The notes under the pieces are model-generated. The model had not been told where the DNA came from, did not search any database, and saw only the letters and a list, made by a program, of their open reading frames with translations. A DNA stretch of 64,000 nt from Niameybacter massiliensis (GTDB lineage: Bacteria; Bacillota; Clostridia; Lachnospirales; Cellulosilyticaceae). The DNA is taken from NCBI RefSeq assembly GCF_001282685.1, contig NZ_LN875035.1, forward strand, positions 1,319,572 through 1,383,571. Reading direction: 5' to 3'. The translations under genes were made by a program, and so were the position numbers. Position 1 is the first letter of the stretch. Every line of letters begins with the position of its first letter. Of this stretch, positions 1-8,984 are shown piece after piece.

Positions 1-1354
1 CATTTCTTTGTTCAACTAAAACTTGTCTTACAAACTCAGTTGCACCCATATCTAAACCTCTTGTAGGCTGATTAGCAATAATAAGCTTTGCATCTTTAGA
101 GGCTTCTCTTGAAATAATAATTTTTTGCTGATTCCCACCAGACATCAATCTTACTGGCGTTTTTTCTTTTGTATTCCCTGATGTTTTAATACGGTACTTT
201 TCTATTTGTTCTATGGCATTTTGCTGAATCTGTTTACTTTGTAAGAAGCCACGTATAGAAAATGGACGCTTTCCATAATCACGTAGGATTAAGTTTTCTT
301 CCACACTCATCGGCAAAACTAAGCCATCACTATGTCTATCATCTGAAATATAAGAAATCCCTTTAGCAAACTTCTTCTTCACATTGAATTTAGTAATATC
401 CTCACCATAGAAGCTCACCTGCCCCTCAGTTGGCTTTTGAATTCCTGCAATCACTTCAGCTAAATCTGTTTGTCCATTGCCATCTACACCTGCAATGCCT
501 AGTATTTCTCCTTGATTAAGAGTCAAAGAAATATGATCTAACCTTGCTGCTTTATGATGCTTTTTAATAGATACATTGGATAAAACAAGGGCTTCTTCCT
601 TTTGAGTGTGAGACCTTACGTCAAAGTGCTCATTTAAAGTCCTTCCTATCATATAGTGTGAAAGTTCTGTAGGATTGGTCTCTTGTGTGTTTAAGTCGAT
701 AATCTTTTTCCCATCTCTTAAAATACTGACTTTATCACTAATGCTCATAATCTCGCTCATACGATGGGTGATAATGATAATGGCATAGCCTTCTTCTTTT
801 AACTTGCGCAGCACATCAAAGAACTGCGCTGTCTCTTTTGGTGTTAAGACGCCTGTTGGCTCATCTAATATTAATAAATCCACATTACGGTATAGGGCTT
901 TTAAGATTTCTACACGTTGCTGTTGTCCTACTGATAAGTTGGCAACTATAGCTTTAGGATCCACTGCAAGTCCATACTTTTGTGCCAATGCCTCAATACG
1001 CGCTTTTGCACTTTTTCTATCTAGCATCATCCCTTCATTTTTCAATCCAAGAATGATATTATCCATAACACTTAAACGTTTTACTAATGAGAAATGCTGA
1101 TGAACCATGCCAATACCACTTTCAATGGCCTGTTTTGGAGAAGAAAAATCAACTTTTTCTCCCTTCCAGAAGATTTCTCCAGAGTCTGGTTTGTAAATAC
1201 CAAATAAAATGTTCATTAAAGTAGTCTTGCCTGCACCATTCTCTCCAAGTAGTGCATGAATTTCACCTTTTTCTATGGAAAGGTTAATATTTTCATTGGC
1301 ATATACACCCAAGAAGCTTTTGCTGATCTGTTTCATTTCCAAAATGCCCATCAT
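1..1354 (-). CDS. ABC transporter ATP-binding protein of a BMP-type (nucleoside/simple sugar) importer, partial
   Basis: Cytoplasmic ATPase energising uptake of the ligand bound by the neighbouring BMP lipoprotein. About 451 residues are visible and the C-terminus runs off the left edge; this family is usually about 510 residues. Two ABC domains are present: the first Walker A reads GENGAGKT near the N-terminus, and the second domain shows the LMSGGNQQK signature and an NQPTRGLDMGA Walker B/D-loop near the edge, typical of YufO-like ATPases. The start is one of two adjacent ATG codons (1354 or 1351) behind AAAAGGAG. It lies 160 bp downstream of the BMP gene on the same strand with a terminator-like hairpin between. 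Permeases should follow outside the window. Confidence 0.9.
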   Translation of the reverse strand, partial: MMGILEMKQISKSFLGVYANENINLSIEKGEIHALLGENGAGKTTLMNILFGIYKPDSGEIFWKGEKVDFSSPKQAIESGIGMVHQHFSLVKRLSVMDNIILGLKNEGMMLDRKSAKARIEALAQKYGLAVDPKAIVANLSVGQQQRVEILKALYRNVDLLILDEPTGVLTPKETAQFFDVLRKLKEEGYAIIIITHRMSEIMSISDKVSILRDGKKIIDLNTQETNPTELSHYMIGRTLNEHFDVRSHTQKEEALVLSNVSIKKHHKAARLDHISLTLNQGEILGIAGVDGNGQTDLAEVIAGIQKPTEGQVSFYGEDITKFNVKKKFAKGISYISDDRHSDGLVLPMSVEENLILRDYGKRPFSIRGFLQSKQIQQNAIEQIEKYRIKTSGNTKEKTPVRLMSGGNQQKIIISREASKDAKLIIANQPTRGLDMGATEFVRQVLVEQRN

Positions 1355-1455
1355 TCATTCTCCTTTTAACCCTATATATCGATGTGAAAGTAACGCTCGC
1401 CACATTTCTTCCATTGCATGCCTTTTAATAGGAACATAACCTTTTATATTAGATA

Positions 1456-1492
1456 AAAATAGGGACGATAAGTTATCCTTTATCCTCCCTAT
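1456..1492 (-). terminator. Intra-operon terminator/attenuator after the BMP gene
   Basis: On the minus strand ATAGGGAGGATAA and TTATCGTCCCTAT form a stem followed by TTTTATC. It sits between the binding-protein and ATPase genes, so it would allow higher expression of the binding protein with partial readthrough. Confidence 0.6.
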
Positions 1493-1513
1493 CTGCCTTC
1501 CTCTATGTAAAGT

Positions 1514-2548
1514 CTATCTTGCGTTTGTATCACAGATAACTGTAAATTCACCTGATTTAATTGCTTCTACTTTATCTGCAATAAGTTGTTTAACATCATC
1601 AGGAATACTATCTTCCATTTCATGATAAGGTGCAAGTTCAACAATACCATCTGCCATACCTAACTCTTTTACTACACCTTCAAAAGAACCCTCTTGAATA
1701 TCAGTAATCGCTGTTTTAATTAACTCAGGTACGTTATAGATTGCAGAAGTTAAAATAGTTTGTGGTGCTAATGCATATTGATCGTATGAATCCCCAATTG
1801 CAAAAATACCTGCTTCTGCTGCTGCATTTAATGCGCCTGTACCACATTCATTCGCACAATGTCCAATCACATCTACATTATTTTCAATCATTGCTGTTGC
1901 TGACTCTTTTGCAAGAGCTGTATCTGTGAATGAACCTGTCCAAGTTGTTTGTACTTCTATATCTGGATTAATCGCTTTTGCACCATCTTCAAAAGCATTC
2001 ATAATTTTTACAAGAGAAGCACCTTGCACTGGTCCAATAAATCCAACTTTATTACTTTTTGACATGCTTGCTGCTAACATCCCATTTAAATAACCTGTTT
2101 CTTCACATTTCATAACATAAGATGCTACGTTCTCTGCTGATGCACCTGCTTCAATACAAATGAATTTTGTATCTGGGTAAAGCTCACCAACTTCTAATGC
2201 AGGATCGCCAAATTGGAAACCATGGCCGATTACGACATCATAACCGTTTGCTGCATAATCTGTAAATGTTGCAGCCATATCTGCCGCAGCTACATTTTCT
2301 GTATAAGCAATCTCACAACCTAGTGCCTCTTCTACTAATAAAAGACCTTCATATGCTGACTGATTCCATCCCATATCATTTACCGCACCTGTTACACAAA
2401 GAGCTACTTTTAATGCACCTTGTTCTTGTACAATACCTGTCTCTGTCCCTTGCTGAATCCCTTTAGCATCTGGAGTAGAAGCACATCCTGTAAGTAAAGA
2501 AACACCTAATATTCCACCAAGTAGTAATGACATCCATGATTTTTTCAT
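1514..2548 (-). CDS. BMP family ABC transporter substrate-binding lipoprotein
   Basis: Extracellular lipid-anchored receptor, 344 residues, with a lipoprotein signal peptide whose lipobox LLTGC places the lipidated cysteine at residue 22. The mature part has features of the Bmp/PnrA family: an N-terminal LKVALCVTGAVNDMGWNQSAYEGL segment (shown in part), VIGHGFQFGDPALEV, and KVGFIGPVQGASL. Family members bind purine nucleosides or related small ligands; the exact ligand cannot be told here. First gene of an operon with the ATPase to its left. Its promoter is excellent (2604-2632) and it is divergent from an XRE-cupin regulator that shares an octamer in the promoter region. Confidence 0.9.
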   Translation of the reverse strand: MKKSWMSLLLGGILGVSLLTGCASTPDAKGIQQGTETGIVQEQGALKVALCVTGAVNDMGWNQSAYEGLLLVEEALGCEIAYTENVAAADMAATFTDYAANGYDVVIGHGFQFGDPALEVGELYPDTKFICIEAGASAENVASYVMKCEETGYLNGMLAASMSKSNKVGFIGPVQGASLVKIMNAFEDGAKAINPDIEVQTTWTGSFTDTALAKESATAMIENNVDVIGHCANECGTGALNAAAEAGIFAIGDSYDQYALAPQTILTSAIYNVPELIKTAITDIQEGSFEGVVKELGMADGIVELAPYHEMEDSIPDDVKQLIADKVEAIKSGEFTVICDTNAR

Positions 2549-2603
2549 ATTTTCTCTCCCTTTTAATCTATTTTAAAATTATGTAACATCTCTTTTCACG
2601 TTC

Positions 2604-2632
2604 ATTATAATGAACACCACTTGTCTTGTCAA
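2604..2632 (-). promoter_or_regulatory. Promoter of the BMP operon with candidate operator
   Basis: Minus strand: TTGACA (2627-2632), a 17-bp spacer, and TATAAT (2604-2609), both consensus. The spacer contains GACAAGTG (2618-2625), the same octamer that overlaps the -35 box of the divergent regulator promoter. Confidence 0.8.
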
Positions 2633-2651
2633 TTACATTTTTTCAATTTAT

Positions 2652-2680
2652 TTGACAAGTGTATAAATGATTATTATAAT
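2652..2680 (+). promoter_or_regulatory. Promoter of the XRE-cupin regulator with candidate operator
   Basis: Plus strand: TTGACA (2652-2657), a 17-bp spacer and TATAAT (2675-2680). GACAAGTG (2654-2661) overlaps the -35 box, which suggests autoregulation. This promoter also rules out the ATG at 2667 as a start codon. Confidence 0.8.
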
Positions 2681-2708
2681 GGGTACAAGTATTATAGAGG
2701 AGGTTTTT

Positions 2709-3299
2709 ATGACATCTCTTAATTTAGTCCGAATTGGAAATATCTTAAAGAGTCAAAGGCTTATGCTAGGGCTTTCTATTAGAGATCTATCTGCAAAATG
2801 CGGGGTTTCAGCAGGTACTATTAGCCAAATAGAAACAGGAAAAACAGCACCTAATCTTGTAAGTGTGTACACACTTTGTGAAACATTAGGCTTTCCTATA
2901 TCCGCTCTTTTTGTCGAAGACTGTGACGAACGCATCTCACTTGTTCGAAAAAATGAACGTAATTCATTTACTCGAAATACAAGTAATGGTCAATCTATAG
3001 ATGAAGCACTTATTATCAAAGGTGAACATCAAATGTGGGGTGGGGTTATCACTATGCCACCACACACTTCTTCTGGGGCATTTTACTATCACGAAGGTGA
3101 AGAATTTATATTTATTTTGCAAGGTAACTTAACATTTGAACTAGAAAATTATCCACCTTACGAACTGTATGAAGGCGACACTTTGTATTATCCTAATGAA
3201 ATAGGCCATAGATGGGAAAACAAATCAGATCAAGAAACCAAGCTTTTAATTGTTTCTACTTCTGAATTTGAACAAGGTCCCTCAATAACTTTAGATTAA
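2709..3299 (+). CDS. XRE-family regulator with C-terminal cupin
   Basis: DNA-binding transcriptional regulator, 196 residues. An N-terminal helix-turn-helix (about residues 8-62, with GVSAGTISQIETGKTAPN) is followed by a cupin_2 sensor domain (about 115-180, with HEGEEFIFILQG and YYPNEIGHRW). The ATG at 2709 was chosen because AGAGGAGG lies just upstream; an in-frame ATG at 2667 lies inside the promoter -10 region. It is divergent from the BMP transporter operon and probably senses the imported ligand or a metabolite, controlling both promoters through GACAAGTG. The role is inferred from layout. PuuR-type regulators share the architecture. Confidence 0.88.
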   Translation: MTSLNLVRIGNILKSQRLMLGLSIRDLSAKCGVSAGTISQIETGKTAPNLVSVYTLCETLGFPISALFVEDCDERISLVRKNERNSFTRNTSNGQSIDEALIIKGEHQMWGGVITMPPHTSSGAFYYHEGEEFIFILQGNLTFELENYPPYELYEGDTLYYPNEIGHRWENKSDQETKLLIVSTSEFEQGPSITLD

Positions 3300-3300
3300 A

Positions 3301-3338
3301 AAAGGCGGTATGAGTTTTCATAACTCATACCGCCTTTT
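3301..3338. terminator. Bidirectional terminator between convergent genes
   Basis: AAAGGCGGTATGAGTT and AACTCATACCGCCTTTT form a 16-bp perfect stem with a 5-nt loop, with A-run and T-run on either side, directly after the regulator stop and before the convergent oxidoreductase stop. Confidence 0.92.
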
Positions 3339-3355
3339 GTGTATTTATTTACTTA

Positions 3356-4504
3356 CTATACACGCACACCAAACTGTTCCCATATAGGTCTCATGTCTAA
3401 CATTTGCCCTTCTTCTCTTGCTTGGTAGATTCCAAGTGCTACAATTGCACTACGTATACCCTCTTCTCCACTACATACTGGTGCTTTACCATCTACCATA
3501 GATTCCATAAGCTCTTTAATAATGTAGTAGTCTCCATCACCATGACCCCCGCCTACTAAGTCTACTTCTGTAATCTCTTCATCACCTAATCTCTTATAAA
3601 CCAATTTTCCACTATAAAGTTCTACAATAAGTGTTCCCTCTGTACATGAGAAGTAAAGGCGTCTTTCTGGAATTGCATTAGAGGTTGTTGCTTGGAACTG
3701 AACTTGAACATCGTTTGCAAAGCGCATAATGGCTACCACATTGTCTTCGATTGTCTTATCGGATAGGAATGGATTATCATTACCTTGTTCATAGTCATCC
3801 ACAAGACCTGTATCCCATCCATTAAACAAGTTTGGATGTTTATCATAGAGATGGCTGTTTGCTGGTACAAACATTTTATTACCACCAAATGCACTAATAT
3901 GAGTTGGAACAGAGTCAATAAGCCAGTTCAATAAATCCATATCATGAACGCATTTTTCTAAAATATGTGGCCCGGAAAGTTCCTTCAGCCTACGCCAGTT
4001 TTTCATAATATAGCTTCCATGGTCAGGTAAAATATTTTCTGAACCATTTACTGAGACAATATCACCTAAAACTTTGCTTTCTAGAACTTTTTTAGTTTCA
4101 CGGTAAATTGTTGCATATCTTAATGTAAAGCCTGTTGCAAATAATTTATTTGATACTTTATGAGCCTCTTTAATAGCTAATAGCTCTTCTATTGATAGGG
4201 CAATAGGCTTTTCTGAGAAAACATGTTTCCCTGCTTTAAAAGAAGCAATGATTTGCTCTGCATGAAAAGCGTTTGGTGATCCAATCATTACCCACTCAAT
4301 TTCATCATCATTTAAAATATCCTCATAAGAGTTATAAATAATACCTTCGCCATCTTTATTACAATGTTTTAATAATTGTTCCGCATTCCCATGACTAGGA
4401 TCCCATACCCCTTTTAACGTAACCTCTTCATATTCATTAAGTGCTGCTGCAAGACTTCTAAGTCTTCCTCCACATCCAATAACACCAAATTTTATATTTT
4501 TCAT
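3356..4504 (-). CDS. Gfo/Idh/MocA family oxidoreductase
   Basis: NAD(P)-dependent sugar or inositol-type oxidoreductase, 382 residues, cytoplasmic. The N-terminal Rossmann fold begins KFGVIGCGGR; EKPIAL (about residue 101) carries the conserved lysine of the family; the C-terminal alpha/beta domain contains CVHDMDLLNW with the expected active-site histidine region. Length is typical. It stands alone between a convergent regulator and the two-component pair and is probably part of glycan locus A, but the substrate cannot be read from sequence. The start is ATG 4504, 16 bases downstream of a GGGGGAAGG ribosome site. Confidence 0.88.
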   Translation of the reverse strand: MKNIKFGVIGCGGRLRSLAAALNEYEEVTLKGVWDPSHGNAEQLLKHCNKDGEGIIYNSYEDILNDDEIEWVMIGSPNAFHAEQIIASFKAGKHVFSEKPIALSIEELLAIKEAHKVSNKLFATGFTLRYATIYRETKKVLESKVLGDIVSVNGSENILPDHGSYIMKNWRRLKELSGPHILEKCVHDMDLLNWLIDSVPTHISAFGGNKMFVPANSHLYDKHPNLFNGWDTGLVDDYEQGNDNPFLSDKTIEDNVVAIMRFANDVQVQFQATTSNAIPERRLYFSCTEGTLIVELYSGKLVYKRLGDEEITEVDLVGGGHGDGDYYIIKELMESMVDGKAPVCSGEEGIRSAIVALGIYQAREEGQMLDMRPIWEQFGVRV

Positions 4505-4686
4505 TGTAATTCCTTCCCCCTATATATCTATATATTTTAGTAAATAATATCATATTTTACTAATCCAAAAAAGTATTTTTATATATTTTATCAAAATTTT
4601 TATATTAAATATTCTTTATTATATACAAAACACATTTCACTCTACTCCCTCTCATCTGATCCCAAAAAGAATTTATATCTAAACGT

Positions 4687-4762
4687 AAAAAAGCCACTCT
4701 AAAAATCGTCTTTGTACAACATACAAGTAAAAAAGACTATTCTTAGAGTGACTCATTGTGCT
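4687..4762 (-). repeat. Long-stem hairpin repeat, copy 1
   Basis: First of five copies of an approximately 85-bp hairpin (others near 25.8, 29.1, 42.3 and 48.8 kb). Outer arms AAGCCACTCTAAAAAT / ATTCTTAGAGTGACT and inner GTCTTT / AAAGAC enclose a loop. This is the most divergent copy. It starts 2 bp after the response-regulator stop codon and ends in a T-run on the minus strand, so it can act as that gene's terminator. Confidence 0.75.
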
Positions 4763-4763
4763 T

Positions 4764-5492
4764 TTAAAGTATATTTTGTTGCTTTTCTCTATATTCAGTA
4801 GGGTAGCATCCTTCATATTTTTTAAAGATACGAGAAAATATACTTGGATCCTCATATCCTATTTTTTTAGCTAAATCAACAATTTTAATACTAGGGTCCA
4901 TTAAATAAAGTTTTGATATTTCAATACGTCTTTTGTGTATATAAGCTGGAAAAGTTGAGTTTGTATGTTCTTTAAACAACTTGCTAAAATAACTGTAGCT
5001 TAAAGACACATTCTTCGCTACCTCTCCCATGGTAATGTTTCTATGTAGGTTTAAATCAATGTATTCAATAGCCAAAGCTATAATATGCTTATCTGCCCCC
5101 TTTAGCTTATCTATAGGTTTTCCCAACGATAAAGTATCCCCACCCAATTTTGCCTCTAACTCTTTTATATCAACAGGCTTTAGCATATAATCCGTAGCCC
5201 CTAATAAAAAAGCTTTCCTTACATACTCGTAATCATCATATCCACTTAATACAAAAATCTTAGGTAGATTCTCTTTTTTTCTCAGCCTTTCAATAAGTGT
5301 TAATCCACTAAATCCTGGCATTTGAATATCTGTAATTACAATTTCTGGTTGATATTGGTCATATAAGTCTTCTGCTTCTGGTACACTATGGGCTGTTAAA
5401 AACTGATAGTATTGATCATAATGAATTCTTTTTAATTTGCCTATAATGCCTTGGCAAATAACTTTATCGTCATCTACAATTAATAAATACAT
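4764..5492 (-). CDS. Response regulator, AraC-type output (YesN-like)
   Basis: Cytoplasmic transcription factor, 242 residues. Receiver domain about 1-115 with acidic DDD at 7-9, phospho-acceptor Asp55 in VITDIQMPG and conserved Lys105 in MLKPVD; the AraC DNA-binding domain (two helix-turn-helices) covers about 138-240. It is about 10% shorter than usual YesN proteins. It is divergent from its presumed partner kinase with only 50 bp between them. Likely target: the LplABC-like importer and hydrolases of locus A. Pairing and target are inferred from position. Confidence 0.9.
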   Translation of the reverse strand: MYLLIVDDDKVICQGIIGKLKRIHYDQYYQFLTAHSVPEAEDLYDQYQPEIVITDIQMPGFSGLTLIERLRKKENLPKIFVLSGYDDYEYVRKAFLLGATDYMLKPVDIKELEAKLGGDTLSLGKPIDKLKGADKHIIALAIEYIDLNLHRNITMGEVAKNVSLSYSYFSKLFKEHTNSTFPAYIHKRRIEISKLYLMDPSIKIVDLAKKIGYEDPSIFSRIFKKYEGCYPTEYREKQQNIL

Positions 5493-5542
5493 TTACTTCC
5501 CCCCTCTTATAAAATATCTTATAATATATTTGAGGTGATTGC

Positions 5543-7261
5543 ATGAAATATTCAAAAAATAATTTAACACGTAGTTTTACAACGCACTTTATTTTTCTTA
5601 TTCTGCTTCCTTTCCTTGTCATAGCGAGTTTCTTACTTCATATTTCTTATATTTCATCTAGAGATGATAACAAAAGACTTCATATGGATTTTACTTCTCA
5701 AGTTGCCTATAATATTAATCAACAATTTACCTTTGCTCAAAATATTCCTCGCTTAGTCCTTCTTAATGATTCCATTATTGATTTCTTTTCAAAACCTTAC
5801 CAAGATAAAATTGATTTAGAATACTATCGCACTCAAATTTATAACTACTCTAAAATTACTAGCGGTATTTCTTCCGATATGAAACTACGTATGTATATTG
5901 AAAATGAAACCATTCCTTCTGGCTTTGGTATGTTTTATCATTTATCTAACATTCTACATATTCCATCTATCCAGTCTTTTTATGAAGATGAGGCTCAAGA
6001 TTCCTGCTGGCTAGATGCTTCCTCCATCACTTCTGAAAACTTCTATGCCGATGCACTCTCCTTATACAATATAGACTCCTTTTGCTTTATGACCAAAATT
6101 TATAATGACGCTGAACCCATTGGTATCGTTTTAAGTTATCTTCCTAAACATCTTTTAAACCTCTCTGCTACAGGATCTTTCAACTCCAATGTTCAATGTG
6201 TTATAGATAATTTTAAGCTTTATTATAATTTCACTTCTAAAACGCTTTCTTCCGATGAATTAGATACTATTTATCAACGAACCGATACTTTTTATACTAA
6301 TAAGCATTATGTTGCCTCAAAACACACTTACCCTACTCACCCTTTTGAAATCATTATTATTACATCTCCATTTTCTAATCAACCTTTTAATATTCTATTA
6401 TTATTAATCTTTATAATATTTATATTTATACTCTTTCTTTTCTTCATTCTATATAATTGTAAGCTTATTCATGATATTCATTACTGCTTAGATGCATTAG
6501 ATGAATCTATTCAAAATAACTTTACTACAACACTCCATCTCAATCGTAGTGATGAAATCTTTCATATTTCTTCACGTATTAACTACCTTATTGAAAAAAT
6601 CCGTAACTTAATCTCTGTAACCATTAAACAAGAAGTCTCTGCAAAAGAAAATCAACTGATTGCCCTCCAGCATCAAATCAATCCACATTTTTTGTATAAT
6701 ACAATGGATATTTTTTCAGCTCGTATGGAAATCAATGAACTTTATGAAGAAAGTGATGCCATGACCTGCTTTTGTTCTATGCTACGCTACAATATTAATA
6801 GTAATCAAATGCTAGCAACCATTGCTGATGAGCTTGCTCAAGTTACTCATTATATTACAATCCAAAAATTACGAGAGATTGATATCGTACTTATTACTAA
6901 TATTTCTGAAGAACTTGTTCATATTCCTATTATTAAATTCATCTTACAACCTATTGTTGAAAATAGCTTTAAATATCGCAAACTTGATAGTACACTTGTT
7001 ATTTCCATTAAAATTTTTGAAGATAATCGCCTTATTTACTTCAAAATTCAAGATAATGGTACAGGATTGTCAGAAGATAAACTCGCAGAGCTTAATCAAT
7101 CATTTAGTTCTTCCTATAGCGCACTTTCAAAGTCTTATCATCATATTGGCTTATCTAACATTAATGACAGACTTAAATTATTTTATGGCCCCTCTCATCA
7201 TATTGTTGCATCCATGGAAGATGGTCAAACAACTTTTACTTTCTCCATTCCAATAAAATAA
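5543..7261 (+). CDS. Sensor histidine kinase, YesM-like
   Basis: Membrane-bound kinase, 572 residues. Transmembrane segments lie near residues 11-31 and 283-305 and flank a roughly 250-residue extracellular sensor. A HAMP-like region follows; the His_kinase motif QINPHFLYN puts the phosphorylated residue at His382. The C-terminal HATPase_c domain has IVENSFKY (N box) and DNGTGL (G1 box). Start ATG 5543 follows GAGGTGATTGC. Divergent from the AraC-type response regulator, as is common for systems that sense oligosaccharides and switch on Lpl-type importers. Confidence 0.92.
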   Translation: MKYSKNNLTRSFTTHFIFLILLPFLVIASFLLHISYISSRDDNKRLHMDFTSQVAYNINQQFTFAQNIPRLVLLNDSIIDFFSKPYQDKIDLEYYRTQIYNYSKITSGISSDMKLRMYIENETIPSGFGMFYHLSNILHIPSIQSFYEDEAQDSCWLDASSITSENFYADALSLYNIDSFCFMTKIYNDAEPIGIVLSYLPKHLLNLSATGSFNSNVQCVIDNFKLYYNFTSKTLSSDELDTIYQRTDTFYTNKHYVASKHTYPTHPFEIIIITSPFSNQPFNILLLLIFIIFIFILFLFFILYNCKLIHDIHYCLDALDESIQNNFTTTLHLNRSDEIFHISSRINYLIEKIRNLISVTIKQEVSAKENQLIALQHQINPHFLYNTMDIFSARMEINELYEESDAMTCFCSMLRYNINSNQMLATIADELAQVTHYITIQKLREIDIVLITNISEELVHIPIIKFILQPIVENSFKYRKLDSTLVISIKIFEDNRLIYFKIQDNGTGLSEDKLAELNQSFSSSYSALSKSYHHIGLSNINDRLKLFYGPSHHIVASMEDGQTTFTFSIPIK

Positions 7262-7282
7262 AGGCAGGTTTCCCTGCCTTTG
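7259..7282. terminator. Bidirectional terminator
   Basis: AAAGGCAGG TTT CCTGCCTTT hairpin with T-run, between the convergent kinase and solute-binding-protein genes. Confidence 0.85.
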
Positions 7283-7284
7283 TT

Positions 7285-8973
7285 TTATTGATTAAATGGA
7301 TGTGCAAATTCTAATCCTAATTTTACTTTATTTGCTTGGAATAAAGTATTTTGATACTCTTCAAGTTGCTTCAATCCTAATTTATCCATTTCAGCTAGTG
7401 CTTCTTTATATAAAGCTTCACATTGTTCTGCTGAAGAAGCTGTAATTACCCTACCTAATGCCTGTGTTTTGTATTCATTAATACGTGCAAATATAGCGCC
7501 TTCTTCACTTCCTGCTGCTGGTGCAACATCTGTAAAACATTTATCGTCATAGATGAGTACTTGTGGGTCTCTTGTACGTGCATTAATATCTTCACCCCAA
7601 ACTTTGTCATCATCGAAATCAAAGCCACCTTGTATGAAAGTATAATCTGTTAACCAGCCTATACCATCTCCATATTTCGCATTATATTCCGTTGGGTTTT
7701 CTGCTTGAAGCTTAACCATTTCTGGGTTAAGTATGATTTTTCCATTTTCAATCGTATAGCCACCCATACCATAGTTTGCATTATAAAGCGCTTCTTTTTG
7801 CGTTAAGAATGATAAAAGCTGTATCGCACGGTCTGGCCTCTTAGTATTTGCATTAATGAGCGTTGCAGTCCATCCTGCATTACTCTTTGCTGGTACAGCA
7901 ACATAGTCATGGTTATCCCCTTTCATAAGTCCAGCATAGAGATACTTAGCAGCTGGGTCTTGTGCATAGAGGCTATCTCTTGTACTAGATACATTGGTCC
8001 ATCTTGTGGTTGCAAAAAATTGACCTGATGCTGCTTTTTGTTTAATTTGATCTGCACTCATTGTAAAGCTCTCATCAGTCATAAGCCCTTCTCTATACAT
8101 TTGATTTAAGAAAAGTACTGACTCTAAAAATTCTGGTGTACGATAAATAGATTGGAAATTTCCCTCTTTATCTTCTTGAGATGAACCAAATTGCTCTGCT
8201 AACTGCTCAGCAAGAAAATCTGTCATAAGTCCCATATATGGAACCACTTTATTACCATTATAAGTAATATTTGCTTCCTTCACTTTTCTAAGTGCATCCA
8301 AGAAACCTTCTTTGGTTCTTAAGTCTTCATAATTTGCACCTATTTGTTTCATAATATCATCTCTAACAAAGTTTTGGTTATGTGTCTCAAAGAAGCCATT
8401 ATTCTCTGATACATTATCCTCTCCGTAATAGAAATTACATATTGAATACCAGTTCCCATCTTCTGCTGTATACCATTCTTTTTGAGACTCTGGCACCAAA
8501 AGTTCTGGTGCATACTCTTCTACTAATTGATTAAGTGGAAGTACAGTACCATTTTGCTCTAACATTTTTCTTTGGGTTGAGTTGGCTTCAACAGTAATGA
8601 TATCTGGCAATTGCCCTGTCTTAATCAGTACATTTAATTTATCAATATCACCTGTTTGGAACTCAATTTTAGTACCTGTTTGTTCATAAATCCATTTATC
8701 CGTTAAATTTACTTCTGGGTTAAATTTTTTCCCATACCAATCATAAGCAACAAACCATTTAATCGTGTAATCTGATGTATCTGTTTTCCAACTAGGTGAT
8801 GCAAGTTTTGCCTCTTCTTCTTTTTTATCTTCTACTTTACTTGTTTCTTCTTTTTTCACTGTGTCTGTTTGTTTAGGTTCTTCTACTTTTGTTGTACTAC
8901 ACCCTGCCAAACTACCAACTGCCATTAAACTTACTAATAACAAACTCTGCCATTTTCTTGTTTTCATTTTCAT
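7285..8973 (-). CDS. Carbohydrate ABC transporter solute-binding lipoprotein (LplA-like)
   Basis: Extracellular receptor, 562 residues. Signal peptide with lipobox SLAGC, lipidated Cys25, then a charged lysine/glutamate-rich linker (about 30-58). The mature protein has the family-1/LplA fold signature, including a tryptophan-rich N-terminus and the long C-terminal lobe. Length fits oligosaccharide binders paired with LplB/LplC permeases. Last gene of a three-gene operon (permease, permease, binder) whose first gene is divergent from the DUF4838 gene. Ligand unknown; the neighbouring GH30 suggests a plant or host glycan fragment. Confidence 0.92.
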   Translation of the reverse strand: MKMKTRKWQSLLLVSLMAVGSLAGCSTTKVEEPKQTDTVKKEETSKVEDKKEEEAKLASPSWKTDTSDYTIKWFVAYDWYGKKFNPEVNLTDKWIYEQTGTKIEFQTGDIDKLNVLIKTGQLPDIITVEANSTQRKMLEQNGTVLPLNQLVEEYAPELLVPESQKEWYTAEDGNWYSICNFYYGEDNVSENNGFFETHNQNFVRDDIMKQIGANYEDLRTKEGFLDALRKVKEANITYNGNKVVPYMGLMTDFLAEQLAEQFGSSQEDKEGNFQSIYRTPEFLESVLFLNQMYREGLMTDESFTMSADQIKQKAASGQFFATTRWTNVSSTRDSLYAQDPAAKYLYAGLMKGDNHDYVAVPAKSNAGWTATLINANTKRPDRAIQLLSFLTQKEALYNANYGMGGYTIENGKIILNPEMVKLQAENPTEYNAKYGDGIGWLTDYTFIQGGFDFDDDKVWGEDINARTRDPQVLIYDDKCFTDVAPAAGSEEGAIFARINEYKTQALGRVITASSAEQCEALYKEALAEMDKLGLKQLEEYQNTLFQANKVKLGLEFAHPFNQ

Positions 8974-8984
8974 TCCCCCTATAA

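Noticed and set aside
2667-2708. Upstream start for the XRE-cupin regulator
   Set aside because: It would place the start codon inside the promoter, before any possible transcript start; a strong ribosome site precedes 2709 instead.
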